Assembly: GCA_020974905.1 (NCBI GenBank)
Contig: CP087563.1
Span: forward strand, 3,720,001 to 3,784,000
Reading direction: 5' to 3'
Length of the DNA stretch: 64,000 nt
Origin: Planctomycetes bacterium syqfu
GTDB taxonomy: Bacteria; Planctomycetota; Phycisphaerae; Phycisphaerales; Phycisphaeraceae
In this document: piece after piece, positions 7,650 through 17,015 of the stretch
Layout of the letters: every line of letters starts with the position of its first letter
How positions within the stretch are numbered: the stretch's first letter is position 1
Notes under the pieces: model-generated
Databases searched by the model: none
The model's input: the letters and a program-made list of their open reading frames with translations, nothing else
Told to the model about the DNA's origin: nothing
Made by a program: the position numbers and the translations under genes

Positions 7650-8729
7650 TCAAGCATTGAGCTTGGCGGCAGCTTCGCGGCATTTTTCGAGCACGGCAAT
7701 GCGACTGCGGACGCTCTGCGGGGTGATCTTCTGTTCAGCACCGTTACGAATTACATCGTAAAGATTGCGGTACAGTGAATGCACGTACTGCGTGGCAGGA
7801 GCGGCACCAGCGCCACCGTCACCGCCGCCTTCGGCTTCCCAGCTTTCTTCTGTCCATTCAAGTTTTTCGCTGCAATACTTGCGGCCTTCAAGCGGCTCAA
7901 GCTGCAACGGGCGCTCGGGCATCTTGGAGAAGTCGACATGCTTCCATTCAAGCTTGTCAGTCGTGCCACGCAGGCCACCCTTATCGCCACAGATCAACCA
8001 GCGATCCTGAGGATAAGCGACGTTAGAGTGCAGTTCGACTTCGACAGTCGGACGCCCCTTGCCGGTGAGAATCACCTTGAGGTAGTCTTCAGCATCACCG
8101 GAGCAAAGCACGCGACGCATTTCACACCATACGTCGGGATTTTCATCACCAAAGAGAATCATGGCATGATCGATGGGATGCGGACCGTTGTTGTTCAGTG
8201 CACCACCGGAGGTTTTGTGATCGGTTTGCCAATCCCAACGACGGCCAAAGCCGTGCCAACAGATGCGGATGAATTGGATATCACCAAGAATACCGGACTC
8301 GCAGACTTCCTTGACCTTCTGGAAATCGACTTCCTGGCGACGTTGCTGGAAGGGCTGAAGCACCACGCCTGACTCCTTAGCTGCGTTGAGCATGCCATCC
8401 ACATCGGCAACGGTCAGACCAAAGGGCTTCTCGCAGAGCACGTGCTTACCGGCTTTAAGCGCGGCAGTGGCTTGTGCGGCATGATGCGCGTTCATGCTGG
8501 CCACGATGATCAATTCGACTTCGTCGTCAGCGATGAGCTCTTCAAACGAGCCATGCACGCGGCAACCGAGTTCTTCCTTTACGTCAACGGTACGCTCCGC
8601 GATCGGATCGAACACCGCGACAACCTGGAAAATGTCGGTGAGATCTTTAAGACCTTTGATGTGGATCCCGTGGCCACTGCGGCCAAGACCGGAGATACCA
8701 ATTTTAATTGGATTAGTTGTTTCACTCAT
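7650..8729 (-). CDS. Gfo/Idh/MocA-family oxidoreductase
   Basis: The ATG at 8729 follows AGGAGA, giving 359 residues. The N-terminal Rossmann fold begins KIGISGLGRSGHGIH, and the family signature CEKPFGLTVADVD lies near residue 95-105, with the Lys that assists hydride transfer. The C-terminal domain shows GGALNNNGPHPIDHAMILFG. The family uses NAD(P) to oxidise or reduce sugars and inositols. It is divergent from an AraC-type regulator, which probably controls it in answer to a sugar. The actual substrate cannot be read from sequence. Confidence 0.88.
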   Translation of the reverse strand: MSETTNPIKIGISGLGRSGHGIHIKGLKDLTDIFQVVAVFDPIAERTVDVKEELGCRVHGSFEELIADDEVELIIVASMNAHHAAQATAALKAGKHVLCEKPFGLTVADVDGMLNAAKESGVVLQPFQQRRQEVDFQKVKEVCESGILGDIQFIRICWHGFGRRWDWQTDHKTSGGALNNNGPHPIDHAMILFGDENPDVWCEMRRVLCSGDAEDYLKVILTGKGRPTVEVELHSNVAYPQDRWLICGDKGGLRGTTDKLEWKHVDFSKMPERPLQLEPLEGRKYCSEKLEWTEESWEAEGGGDGGAGAAPATQYVHSLYRNLYDVIRNGAEQKITPQSVRSRIAVLEKCREAAAKLNA

Positions 8730-8792
8730 GATTAATGTCTCCTGTGACAATTCGTTCCGAGACGAATGTGTTATTTTTCAGATTTTTATGCA

Positions 8793-8808
8793 TTTGTCGA
8801 TAGACAAA
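8793..8808. promoter_or_regulatory. Candidate operator, divergent AraC/oxidoreductase promoters
   Basis: TTTGTC-GATA-GACAAA is a perfect 6-bp inverted repeat in the 107-bp AT-rich gap between the two divergent genes. Its location fits a site for the AraC-type regulator, although that family often binds direct repeats. Confidence 0.45.
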
Positions 8809-8836
8809 CATATCAACTTTTTTGTATTAATGTTAC

Positions 8837-9715
8837 ATGGCACATTCTGACAACATTTCCGTACAGATCAACCACATCGGTAAACAACGCTGCGGCACGG
8901 ACTGGTCACTGACCGGACGTAACACCATAAACTGGCCTGACTTGGATCTGTGGTACCTGCTTGATGGGTTCGGCAAACTAAAGACACCTGACGAGGAAAT
9001 TGATCTCCAACCGGGGGTTTGCCTGATCCTGCGCGGGGGGCAGCCATACGAATTCACCCGGACTTCGCCGCAGGCTTTTATGCATTATTGGGTGCATTTC
9101 AGCTTTCTTGATGAAGACGGGCGAGCGATTCCGCCCAACAAACCGCCCCACTGGCCGATTGTCCGGCAGATGCAGGATATCGCCCCGCTGGAGTTGCTAT
9201 TGGATCGCGCTTTGGAGATGCATCGTGGGCCTGCCGAGGTCCGGCGACTTTCGGATATCTGGCTTCAGGCTGCGTTACTTGAGATACAACGTGAAGATCA
9301 GCGGATGCACTTAACCGACGACCACCCGCAGACGCACTACGATCAAGATGTCGAAGCAGTATGCAAAAAGATTCTGGACAACCCTGCCATGCATCTGGAC
9401 ATGAACGATTTGTGTCAGATGCTGCATTGCTCGCGTGCCCACGTGTACCGCCGCTTCAAGCAGCACACCGGCCGCTCCCCCCAGCAATTTGCCATCGACA
9501 TGCGAATGCAGTCCGCCCACTTTCTCTTACTCGACAGCAACCTGAGTATCGCCCAGGTCGCCCAGCGTCTTGGCTACACCGACGTCTACTTTTTCAGCCG
9601 CCAGTTCAAGCAGCATCACGGCGTCAGCCCCGCCGCCTTCCGCAAGTCGCCGGAGACCATCCGTAAAACCCGCCGCACGAGAACGGACAGCGGTGAGTGG
9701 CGTATGCCGTGTTGA
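8837..9715 (+). CDS. AraC-family transcriptional regulator
   Basis: A 292-residue protein with an N-terminal cupin-like sensor (LYLLDGFGKL..., LQPGVCLILRGGQPYEF near 60-75) and two C-terminal HTH motifs. The second, SIAQVAQRLGYTDVYFFSRQFKQHHGVSPAAFRKS, is the AraC signature near residues 235-270. The basic tail after it is unusual but short. It is transcribed away from the Gfo/Idh/MocA dehydrogenase, so local control of that gene by a sugar ligand is likely. No clear Shine-Dalgarno site is visible before the ATG. Confidence 0.88.
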   Translation: MAHSDNISVQINHIGKQRCGTDWSLTGRNTINWPDLDLWYLLDGFGKLKTPDEEIDLQPGVCLILRGGQPYEFTRTSPQAFMHYWVHFSFLDEDGRAIPPNKPPHWPIVRQMQDIAPLELLLDRALEMHRGPAEVRRLSDIWLQAALLEIQREDQRMHLTDDHPQTHYDQDVEAVCKKILDNPAMHLDMNDLCQMLHCSRAHVYRRFKQHTGRSPQQFAIDMRMQSAHFLLLDSNLSIAQVAQRLGYTDVYFFSRQFKQHHGVSPAAFRKSPETIRKTRRTRTDSGEWRMPC

Positions 9716-9737
9716 GGGACATGAAAGAAACTAGACC

Positions 9738-10364
9738 ATGAATATACCCGGTGGTGAATATTTCTATAAAAGTGTTTTAGGTTTTCTAGCCGTTTCCTTA
9801 CTGCTACTAATTATTTCAACTTTATTTTTATATCATTTTTTTTTCAAACGCTCCCCCATGCCCATCGGTGACGGAACTGGCAGGAACCTCTCGCGCGGCG
9901 CATGCTTATTGATTGGCTTGTGTTCTGCTTTTTTTTGCATGGTTATAGCGGCAGTAGGTGGCCGGGAATTAATGGTAGCCAGAAAGTTTTGGGCGTTGAA
10001 TCCCGATAAAATTACATCCGTTGATGTTTACAAACTCAACAACAGTAATTATCTGAATTTTTCAGATGCGTGGCTCGGCCGAATCGATTCCCGGGACGAT
10101 ATCAGAATATTGTTTTCCTACATACCCCCCAATGCACACAAGTATGGCAAGCATGAGCATTTTCGCGATGGCTATTTATTAAAAATGAATACTGGTATTA
10201 ATTCTAAAAATTTATATCTGGCAGTTTACACACATAAACGAAATGGCGATTCTCAGAACATCACTGCAGTTCGGCCGATTTACGATTCAGGTAGCGAGCA
10301 CTTTGGATATTACAGATGTCCCTGCTTATTGCAATTTATAGAGAAAAAAATTCTTTGCGATTAA
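9738..10364 (+). CDS. Hypothetical membrane-anchored protein
   Basis: A 208-residue protein with two hydrophobic segments (about 10-35 and 52-75) and a soluble C-terminal domain of about 130 residues. I do not recognise the family. The base composition is visibly more AT-rich than the neighbouring genes, which may point to recent acquisition. It starts 22 bp after the AraC gene in the same direction. No catalytic motif is visible. Confidence 0.55.
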   Translation: MNIPGGEYFYKSVLGFLAVSLLLLIISTLFLYHFFFKRSPMPIGDGTGRNLSRGACLLIGLCSAFFCMVIAAVGGRELMVARKFWALNPDKITSVDVYKLNNSNYLNFSDAWLGRIDSRDDIRILFSYIPPNAHKYGKHEHFRDGYLLKMNTGINSKNLYLAVYTHKRNGDSQNITAVRPIYDSGSEHFGYYRCPCLLQFIEKKILCD

Positions 10365-10440
10365 TCTAATATAAAACAATAATATCCCTGCCATTAAAGT
10401 GTTAATGACTATTCATATACACATTTTAGATATAACTCAA

Positions 10441-10572
10441 AATTGTACGCCACACCGTTTCCGTCGCGAAAGTGGGTGATTTTCATGGATGAATCGGCGA
10501 GGTGGCTGGGGGAGCGTTTTCGGCGTGGCCGTCGAGGTAAGAGATGTTGGTGGTTGGCTGTGGTGGCGAATA
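10441..10572 (-). pseudogene. Decayed 3' end of a pseudopilin gene
   Basis: The minus strand encodes TNISYLDGHAENAP, then after a 1-bp deletion continues in another frame as SHLADSSMKITHFRDGNGVAYNF. This is nearly the same as the C-terminus of the intact pseudopilin at 12413-13210. The first part of the gene is absent and no start or prepilin signal remains. It is best read as the remnant of a duplication, or of a recombination that removed the 5' part. The surrounding 10365-10623 holds no other gene. Confidence 0.8.
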
Positions 10573-10623
10573 GGCGTAACAGAGTCATTCAAGTTAATCG
10601 AAGCCGTCCCTTACAAATTACAC

Positions 10624-11604
10624 TCACTCCTCATACAACTGCTGCATCGCTGCTAACTCTTGTTGGACTTCCTGCACGAGTGTTGTGGGCTTGAGGACGG
10701 CGGCGTGGCAGCCGAAGCCCAGGAGCCAGCGTTTGAATTCGATGGTGCTGCCGAGCTGGAAAGTTGCGATGAGGTGGTCGTCGGTTTGTTCGATGATCTG
10801 TTGGGAGGGATGCCAGTTGAGTTCCAGGACGTTGGTTCTTGCCCAGCCGGTGAAACGGGCGGTGATGGTGACTTTCTTTTTGGTTTGGATCACGCCGAAG
10901 GCTGATTGCATGTGAGATGCCAGTGAGAAGCCTTCGGGTTTGTCGAAGGTTTGTTCGAGTGGGACGACTTTTTGGATACGTGCGACTTTGAGGGTGCGGA
11001 CATCGTCATAGCATTGCAGATAACCGATGCAGTACAGCGAGGCGTGAAGCAGCACCATGCCATAGGGGTTAAAGACGCTGGTAACTTGCTTGCCTTTGCT
11101 TGCGGAGGCATAGGTCAGGCGAACCGCCTTTTGCCCGGTGATGGCATCATTGATTGATCGGATCATCTGCGACTGGGCGGTGTAGTCTGTCTTGGCTAAT
11201 GACTTAATGAGAAAGGTCTGGTCGAGGTCTTCAAAGTAGTTCAATGCTTTAGCAGAAATCTGACTTCGTATTTTGGAGATGGTGGTTTGCAGGCCGTCAC
11301 CAAACTGCGTGCCAGCCAGTGGCAGGAGTACCTGCTGCGAAAGGAACAGCGAGAGCATTTCGGTCATGGTAAGTTGTAACGGGTTGGTAGTGTCGTTTAA
11401 CTTCAGCCACCAATACTTGCGTTTGTCTTCACGCGTTTCGGATTGCAGGTCGAAAATATCAACCAGCATTTTCAGGTCACGTTGAATGGTTCGCTTATCA
11501 CATTCGAGAATCTGAGTCAGTTCATCCAGTGATGCGCCGTAGCGTCTTGCCTGCAATGCCTTGATCAAATTCCACTGTCGAAAAAGTGTATCACCGCGAG
11601 CCAT
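10624..11604 (-). CDS. WYL-domain, DeoR-type HTH transcriptional regulator
   Basis: A 326-residue protein after a strong AAGGGGAGAG site. The N-terminal winged HTH (LIKALQARRYGASLDELTQILECDKRTIQRDLKML) is DeoR/HTH_11-like. The middle (VRLTYASASKGKQVTSVFNPYGMVLLHASLYCIGYLQ) is the WYL domain, and a C-terminal WCX-like extension follows. WYL proteins bind ligands, often nucleic acid or nucleotides, and control DNA repair or defence genes. No target operon is obvious here; the remnant pseudopilin lies just downstream. Confidence 0.85.
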   Translation of the reverse strand: MARGDTLFRQWNLIKALQARRYGASLDELTQILECDKRTIQRDLKMLVDIFDLQSETREDKRKYWWLKLNDTTNPLQLTMTEMLSLFLSQQVLLPLAGTQFGDGLQTTISKIRSQISAKALNYFEDLDQTFLIKSLAKTDYTAQSQMIRSINDAITGQKAVRLTYASASKGKQVTSVFNPYGMVLLHASLYCIGYLQCYDDVRTLKVARIQKVVPLEQTFDKPEGFSLASHMQSAFGVIQTKKKVTITARFTGWARTNVLELNWHPSQQIIEQTDDHLIATFQLGSTIEFKRWLLGFGCHAAVLKPTTLVQEVQQELAAMQQLYEE

Positions 11605-12412
11605 ACTCTCCCCTTCGCTGACAAAAATCCAAATCGTTTCGCCCCATCCAATCCGCCGGGTTTGATGTGCTTGGCAGGATGTGCGTTCAACATTGATTCA
11701 AAGCATTGATCGAAGCAAGAACACGCCAATCGCTTTGCCCCCCAACAGAACCGTTTAACTGATGGGCGTTTAACCAAGTCTTATGATAAACCAAATCATC
11801 ATGAAGACATACATGAGAATGTCGTGCTTTCGCCATGTTTGAGTATTGATCTTCTGAGACTTCATCCCATCATGTGATCGTTTAACGAATACTGATTCAT
11901 CATCTTGCGGCCCCATGACAGGATGTGTCGCGTGTGTTTTTTTTGAGATTTTTGGGTGCATGGTGACCGATCCTGTCATGCCCCGGTTTTATTCTACTTC
12001 TGTACTCAAAAAGGTGATTCCTTTCACGCCTTGCTGAGTACGAAAGAACGTCCGTCCATGGGTTGTGTCGATGCGTGTATCGCTAAGATCACACAGTACT
12101 GCGGCGAAAACACCAGGAGACGTTTCGGAGATTCCGGGGGTGTTCCGGGGGGGTTCCGGGGGGCAGGGGGTCGGGGGATTGACTGCTGGGAGAGTCGTTG
12201 GATTGTCATGTTCATGCAGCTACCGTGTTCGGGGGAAGAACTGTTGGCCCCGGGGGGGGCCAGCGGTTGCATGACAGGACAAACCGGGGGCGACTCATCC
12301 CAGCAGTTTTTTCTTGGGGCGAATGAAAGCGCAGATTGATCGCAATGGAAAATAGATTGCCCTCAAGACAAAGGTACAAATCCGTTATTCAATGACCTGT
12401 GTTGAATCTGAT
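11605..12412. other. 808-bp intergenic region with G-rich block
   Basis: No convincing gene. Rightward open frames here have G-run-derived, low-complexity sequence and no ribosome binding site. The notable content is the G-rich block listed separately and a second G8 run near 12252. Confidence 0.5.
12136..12177 (+). other. Potential G-quadruplex block
   Basis: Five runs of G (5, 7, 6, 5 and 5 bases) at 12136-12140, 12147-12153, 12158-12163, 12166-12170 and 12173-12177, separated by 2-6 bases. The first three are within repeated TTCCGGGGG units. The spacing meets the usual criteria for an intramolecular quadruplex. Confidence 0.65.
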
Positions 12413-13210
12413 TTAGAAGTTATACGCCACACCGTTTTCGTCGCGGAAGTGGGTGATCTTCATGGTGGAGTCGGCAAGGTGGCTGGGCGGGGCATTTTCG
12501 GCGTGGCCGTCGAGGTAGGAGATGTTGGTAGTTTGGCTGAGGTGGCGGGTCATGATGCGGCCGTTCCAGTCGTAGCCGTTGGTGTAGGGCTTCCAGGAAC
12601 AGGTGGAGATTGAGCCGGTGACGCTAAGGGGCCAACCCCAGCTTTGCCCACCCCAACAACCGGCATCGGCAAGGGTCGCCAACTCAGAGGGAAGTTTGAC
12701 CTGGTCGATATTGACAATGTTGACAAAGGAACCGCTGGACAGGGAAATGAGTTGATAGAACTTATGCCAACCCATCATGTCGATGTGCGTTTGGTCGGGC
12801 AGATACATGCCATACGAGTAGCGTGTGCCGAGGTATCCGGCCTGCATTTCGCGTTCGTGAAGTGGCATGGAAGGACAACCTAACAGGGCATTGCTGGGAC
12901 CGGCATTGAGATAAGCTGTCCCTGACGACACGCCCCCGGTTTCATTGACCATGGATTGGCCGATGATCCAGGAGGCCCAGCTTTTGACGGTGCCCCACTT
13001 GTCCTTGCCAAGCATGATGATCTGGCTGTTATTGTCGGTGGCATAGCAGGTGAGCCCCTGCATGAGTTGGCGTTGCTGGGTCAGGCAGGTGACCTGACGG
13101 GCGGACTTTCTGGCAGCACTAAGCGCGGGTAAGAGGATTGAAATCAAAAGTGCAACGATGGTCATAACCACGAGCAACTCAATGAGCGTGAATCCATTTT
13201 GCTTGTTCAT
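12413..13210 (-). CDS. Pseudopilin-type protein, H-X9-DG family
   Basis: The ATG at 13210 gives 265 residues starting [15 protein letters not shown], the type IV prepilin cleavage/methylation signal with Gly at -1 and Glu at +5. A hydrophobic helix of about 25 residues follows, then a soluble domain. The C-terminus has H-x10-DG (HLSQTTNISYLDGHAEN), the motif class that marks planctomycete pseudopilin-like proteins. It is divergent from the XylR-like regulator at 13486. It is probably exported and held at the inner membrane or incorporated in a pseudopilus. Its binding partner is unknown. Confidence 0.85.
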   Translation of the reverse strand: MNKQNGFTLIELLVVMTIVALLISILLPALSAARKSARQVTCLTQQRQLMQGLTCYATDNNSQIIMLGKDKWGTVKSWASWIIGQSMVNETGGVSSGTAYLNAGPSNALLGCPSMPLHEREMQAGYLGTRYSYGMYLPDQTHIDMMGWHKFYQLISLSSGSFVNIVNIDQVKLPSELATLADAGCWGGQSWGWPLSVTGSISTCSWKPYTNGYDWNGRIMTRHLSQTTNISYLDGHAENAPPSHLADSTMKITHFRDENGVAYNF

Positions 13211-13438
13211 TTCAAACCGTCTTTCGGCAAGATATTGGATCTGACGTGGCAGCAAAACGCATCGCCATTTGCCTGTCACTGTATGTCAAGGGTGTGCCAA
13301 TTCGGCCCCACAGATCGGCTCGACACGAGCGAGCTGGCTCGCAGATTCAGCAAGGCAACAGGACCATGCGAACGCTAAAAGTCCCTCGAATCATACCCAT
13401 CATTATAAAGCGTCAAAGGGCTCAAACCCTCCACAATG

Positions 13439-13462
13439 CGCAAACATTTTCTCCAATTTGCG
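13439..13462. promoter_or_regulatory. Candidate operator before XylR-like gene
   Basis: CGCAAA (13439-13444) and TTTGCG (13457-13462) form an inverted repeat in the gap between divergent pseudopilin and regulator genes. A TATACT box at 13474 lies only 7 bp before the ATG, which would give an almost leaderless transcript if it is the -10 element. Confidence 0.4.
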
Positions 13463-13485
13463 AACATCGGTGGTATACTCGGAAC

Positions 13486-14652
13486 ATGTCCAGGCCGTTT
13501 CGCATTGCGCTGACGTTCAGTCCCGATACCATTGAGGAGTGGCGGCCGTACCATTATGCGGCTCATCGTTTTGCCCAGTCCAAGCCGGATTGGCAGATGA
13601 TTCGCGTGCGCGGGTTTCACTCGCTGACATGGGACGATGCGATTGCTCAAGCGCCTGATGCGATCATGGGAACGCTGCAGGTCGAAGACCCCATCCCCGT
13701 GGTGAACACATCCAAGACGCGCGTGCTCATCGTCAATGCATCCGTTGCCGATCACCCCTACCGCCGATTCATGATCGATGGCATTGAAGCAGGCCGTCGG
13801 GCAACCCACCATTTGATCAGTCGCAATCTGGCATCGTATGTCTACTTCGGTTGGTCGGATGTGGGCTACTCCGAAGAACACCGGCTTGGCTTTGAAGATG
13901 CGATCAACAAAGCAGGTTTAAACAGCATTGCCCAATCGATCGACATGCTGAAGTTGGACACGCATGAGAGCTTGCCGGACGGGCCGTTTCTCAATGACCT
14001 GCCCAAGCCATGCGGAATTGTGTGTGTCAATGACGGGTTGGCGGTGCGCATCATTGAGCTGTGTCTGAACCATGGTTTGTCGGTACCTGAAGATGTTGCA
14101 GTGATGGGACTGGATGAAGATCCGACGCAATCGGTGCGGTCACAGGTGCCGTTGAGCAGTGTCGCACGCGACCTGTTTGGCCAGTGTTTGGCAGCATCGG
14201 AGTATCTGGATAAATGGCTGCGCGATGAACCGGTGCCCGAGAGTCCGATGCTTTACCCGCCGGGGGAAGTGATTGAACGACAGAGCACATTGATCTTTGG
14301 CGTTGATGATCCGTTGGTGCGACAGGCGTTGACGATCATCAACACACCGCAATCCAACCTGGCAACGGTGGAGCATTTGCTGGACCTGATGCAATGCGAC
14401 GTCTCACGACGGCAACTCGAAAAGCGGTTCCGCAAAGCGTTGGGACATACACCGTATCAGGCGATCCAGCGTGCCCGTGTTGCCTTTGCCCAGAAGCTCT
14501 TGCGCAGTACCAATCAGAGCATCGATGACATCGCCTACCACATCGGCCTGCCCAGCAGTGTCCATATCAGTCGGTTGTTCAAGTCGCATACCGGGATGAC
14601 ACCGACCGCGTATCGCAAGCAGTTTGCCAACGGCAGCGGTTTTGAGATGTGA
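13486..14652 (+). CDS. XylR-like regulator: periplasmic-binding sensor plus AraC HTH
   Basis: The ATG at 13486 (MSRPFRIALTFS) gives 388 residues; an upstream in-frame extension covers the promoter region. Residues about 1-275 form a LacI/periplasmic-binding sensor, with VMGLDEDPTQSVRSQVPLSSV near 205-225 as a landmark. The C-terminal 110 residues are an AraC-type double HTH (SIDDIAYHIGLPSSVHISRLFKSHTGMTPTAYRK). This order is that of the xylose regulator XylR. It sits between a divergent pseudopilin and a downstream polysaccharide lyase, so both may be its targets. Confidence 0.88.
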   Translation: MSRPFRIALTFSPDTIEEWRPYHYAAHRFAQSKPDWQMIRVRGFHSLTWDDAIAQAPDAIMGTLQVEDPIPVVNTSKTRVLIVNASVADHPYRRFMIDGIEAGRRATHHLISRNLASYVYFGWSDVGYSEEHRLGFEDAINKAGLNSIAQSIDMLKLDTHESLPDGPFLNDLPKPCGIVCVNDGLAVRIIELCLNHGLSVPEDVAVMGLDEDPTQSVRSQVPLSSVARDLFGQCLAASEYLDKWLRDEPVPESPMLYPPGEVIERQSTLIFGVDDPLVRQALTIINTPQSNLATVEHLLDLMQCDVSRRQLEKRFRKALGHTPYQAIQRARVAFAQKLLRSTNQSIDDIAYHIGLPSSVHISRLFKSHTGMTPTAYRKQFANGSGFEM

Positions 14653-15060
14653 TCGATTTGCCGTGTGATATCGTGTGACTCTGTTAAAACCCTTCGTTCA
14701 AAACCATCCTCGCACCCGCTTCGCTCAAGACGCAAAGCCGCGAAGTTGTCAACGAGAGATTTCCTTTGCGAGATGGCGGGCCGGGCGTGAAAAAGTGTCA
14801 TGTTAAATTGAGTCAAACATATGGTTTCAACAAAGCCACATAGTGCATGAACCACCTGTTGCACAATGGACGCATCTTTCCAACCCATTTGCACGATCCG
14901 ACTGTATTGCGCTTAGCTGGACGCCTGTGACATCCAATATCAAATGGGTACCAAACAGGCAATGTTTTGCCATGATTGATAATGAAATGACCTGGAATCC
15001 GACTCAAATTGCGGATTGATGTCGCCTTATTTGATTCATGAACCCATCGGCCTGGAATTG

Positions 15061-15084
15061 TGTATACATTTAAATGTCTATACA
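15061..15084. promoter_or_regulatory. Palindromic site in the gap before the lyase gene
   Basis: TGTATA-N12-TATACA, with an internal perfect CATTTAAATG palindrome, lies in an AT-rich stretch. The 750 bp from 14653 to 15402 hold no supportable gene; this site and the T-rich run after it are the only features noticed. It could be a regulator site for the downstream lyase. Confidence 0.35.
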
Positions 15085-15402
15085 TATCTCAATTTTGATT
15101 TTGTGATGTTTTTTTGATTTATTTCGATTGATATTTCGTTTTTGGCACCTATGATCAAAATACATGGGCATCACCTGTTGATGTCGGTTGAACTGCATAC
15201 TTTTTTCTCATTCGATTCTGATCACCATGCGTCACTTGTGCTTTACATCTGTCGCCGGGGATATTGTCCAGCCACTTTTCGGGGGTTGGCAATCGAGCTT
15301 GATCAGCAAGTTGCCAACACAAGCCAGGACACCAGACCACCGCTGTCACTCAGGGCCTCTGGCCTTGATCCATATCTTTGTCCTACGCGAAATGAGGGAA
15401 CC

Positions 15403-16665
15403 ATGATTCGAAAGACGACCGTTGTAATGCTGATCCTGATGGGGCTATTGGCTGCCAAGGTCCAGGCGCAGAGTCGGTACTACACGTCACAGGAATGGGA
15501 AGAGATCACGGTCATTGATGATGACGAATGGAATATCGAAGCGGAGGAACCCACTGCCTGCACCCTCGTGCAGACCACTGACGAGATTGTTCACTCGGGA
15601 AGTCGGGCGTTGAAGATTCAACTGTCGAATCCTGACAAACTCTACAAGCGCGCGGAAGTCGCCCATACGCATAAGGCCAGCATGGGTGATCAATACTTTT
15701 ATCGCTACAGTATGTATCTGCCGACCGTGGGGTACCCGCAGAACAATACCGATGGCACGACGTTTACCATCATCACCCAATGGCACGGCGTGCCGGACTT
15801 CGGGCTCGGTGAGTCGTGGCGAATACCCAACCTGGCGTTCCGTATTCATGAAGACGGGAAGTTCGGTGCCATGCTCTGTGTCAATGCTGCCCAGGTCAAC
15901 GACAACACCACCAGCACCAAGATCAACTTCCGCGACGAGAACGGCAACAACTTCGACATCCCCAAAGGTCAATGGGTCACCTTCGAAGTCTCCGTCAAAT
16001 GGACGCACACGGCTGCAGGCTATCTTGATGTCTGGATGGATGGCGATCACATCATCGAATACACCGGCCCGACATCGTACAACGATGCACAAGGTCCGTA
16101 CATGAAAATGGGCATCTATCGCACACCCTGGATCACGGAAACCGAAACACTCTACTTTGATAATCTGCAGATTCTGCGCAATGGGTTGATTATCCACGCC
16201 GATGCCGATACCTATGTCCGTGGTGGAACATACGAAAATACCAACTATGGTGGCAGTACTGCACTCACTGCCAAACACAATCTCAATCAGTTGCAGTATG
16301 ACCGTGAGATTTTCATGCACTTTGATTACAGTCAGTTTGCCAACTATTCATTGTCGACCGGCAATCTCTATGTCCAACCTTATTCTGCTAACACCACCGC
16401 CCTGCTGCATGCCGATGAAGTCGAATACACATGGGATGAAGACACGCTGACTTATGCAGCCGCCCAGTCACTGAATTTCCTGGATTATCAGGGGTCTAAT
16501 GCATGTTCGGAAGATCCGTTTGAGATCCCGATTCCTGATGCAATTGACGATGATGATATTTCGCTTTGCTTAAGCTTCGACACGCTCAATGCGATGATGT
16601 CGATTCGAGCCAGTGAATACAACATGATCACACAGCGCCCGTTTATGTTTCTTGATTTGGATTAA
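15403..16665 (+). CDS. Secreted polysaccharide lyase-like protein with CBM96-like tail
   Basis: The ATG at 15403 follows GAGGGAACC; the first 23 residues are a signal peptide ending VQA-Q. The protein is 420 residues. Residues about 30-265 have the beta-jelly-roll pattern of heparin lyase I/PL20-like proteins (KIQLSNPDKLYKRAEVAH, YRYSMYLPTVGYP, QWHG, PKGQWVTFEVSVKWT, MKMGIYR). The C-terminal part (ADADTYVRGGTYENTNYGGS...) is a DNRLRE/CBM96-like domain. It probably cleaves a uronic-acid polysaccharide outside the cell. The exact substrate is not readable. The XylR-like gene upstream is the likely regulator. Confidence 0.75.
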   Translation: MIRKTTVVMLILMGLLAAKVQAQSRYYTSQEWEEITVIDDDEWNIEAEEPTACTLVQTTDEIVHSGSRALKIQLSNPDKLYKRAEVAHTHKASMGDQYFYRYSMYLPTVGYPQNNTDGTTFTIITQWHGVPDFGLGESWRIPNLAFRIHEDGKFGAMLCVNAAQVNDNTTSTKINFRDENGNNFDIPKGQWVTFEVSVKWTHTAAGYLDVWMDGDHIIEYTGPTSYNDAQGPYMKMGIYRTPWITETETLYFDNLQILRNGLIIHADADTYVRGGTYENTNYGGSTALTAKHNLNQLQYDREIFMHFDYSQFANYSLSTGNLYVQPYSANTTALLHADEVEYTWDEDTLTYAAAQSLNFLDYQGSNACSEDPFEIPIPDAIDDDDISLCLSFDTLNAMMSIRASEYNMITQRPFMFLDLD

Positions 16666-16726
16666 GTAAGTATGTAAGCCAATCACCCTTGTACATAGAC
16701 TCAAATATATCAATTAAAACCTTCAC

Positions 16727-16768
16727 CGCAGGCAGGCCAAATCCATCGAGATGGCCTGCCTGTGTTTT
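16727..16768 (+). terminator. Terminator after the lyase gene
   Basis: Stem at 16727-16739 with 16752-16764 (13 bp including one G-U pair) followed by TTTTGT. The rest of the 350-bp gap (16666-17015) shows no gene. Confidence 0.75.
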
Positions 16769-17015
16769 GTATAGCAGACGTCAACCCGGTGCCCTATGGA
16801 GCAACGTGGACACAACGGGCACCGGATTGACATCCAGTGCTCATTCAAGCACGAGATATAAATAGGATTGGTTGACAACCGGTGCTCAATGAATTGGAAC
16901 GCAGGAGTTATAACGGGGTTGGTATCAGATGCCAAGGGATATGAGCATGGTTTGTCTGCCAATATCAATCGTGGATTGATGAAGTACTCACATCAATACC
17001 ACCACACGAGCACCA

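Noticed and set aside
10443-10694. 83-residue + strand frame
   Set aside because: It is antisense to the pseudopilin remnant; the similarity is on the minus strand.
11956-12339. 127-residue frame through the G-rich block
   Set aside because: Composition follows the G-runs (Gly-rich) with no start signal.
15142-15402. N-terminal extension of the lyase gene
   Set aside because: The ATG at 15403 has a good ribosome binding site and begins a classic signal peptide; the extension lacks both.
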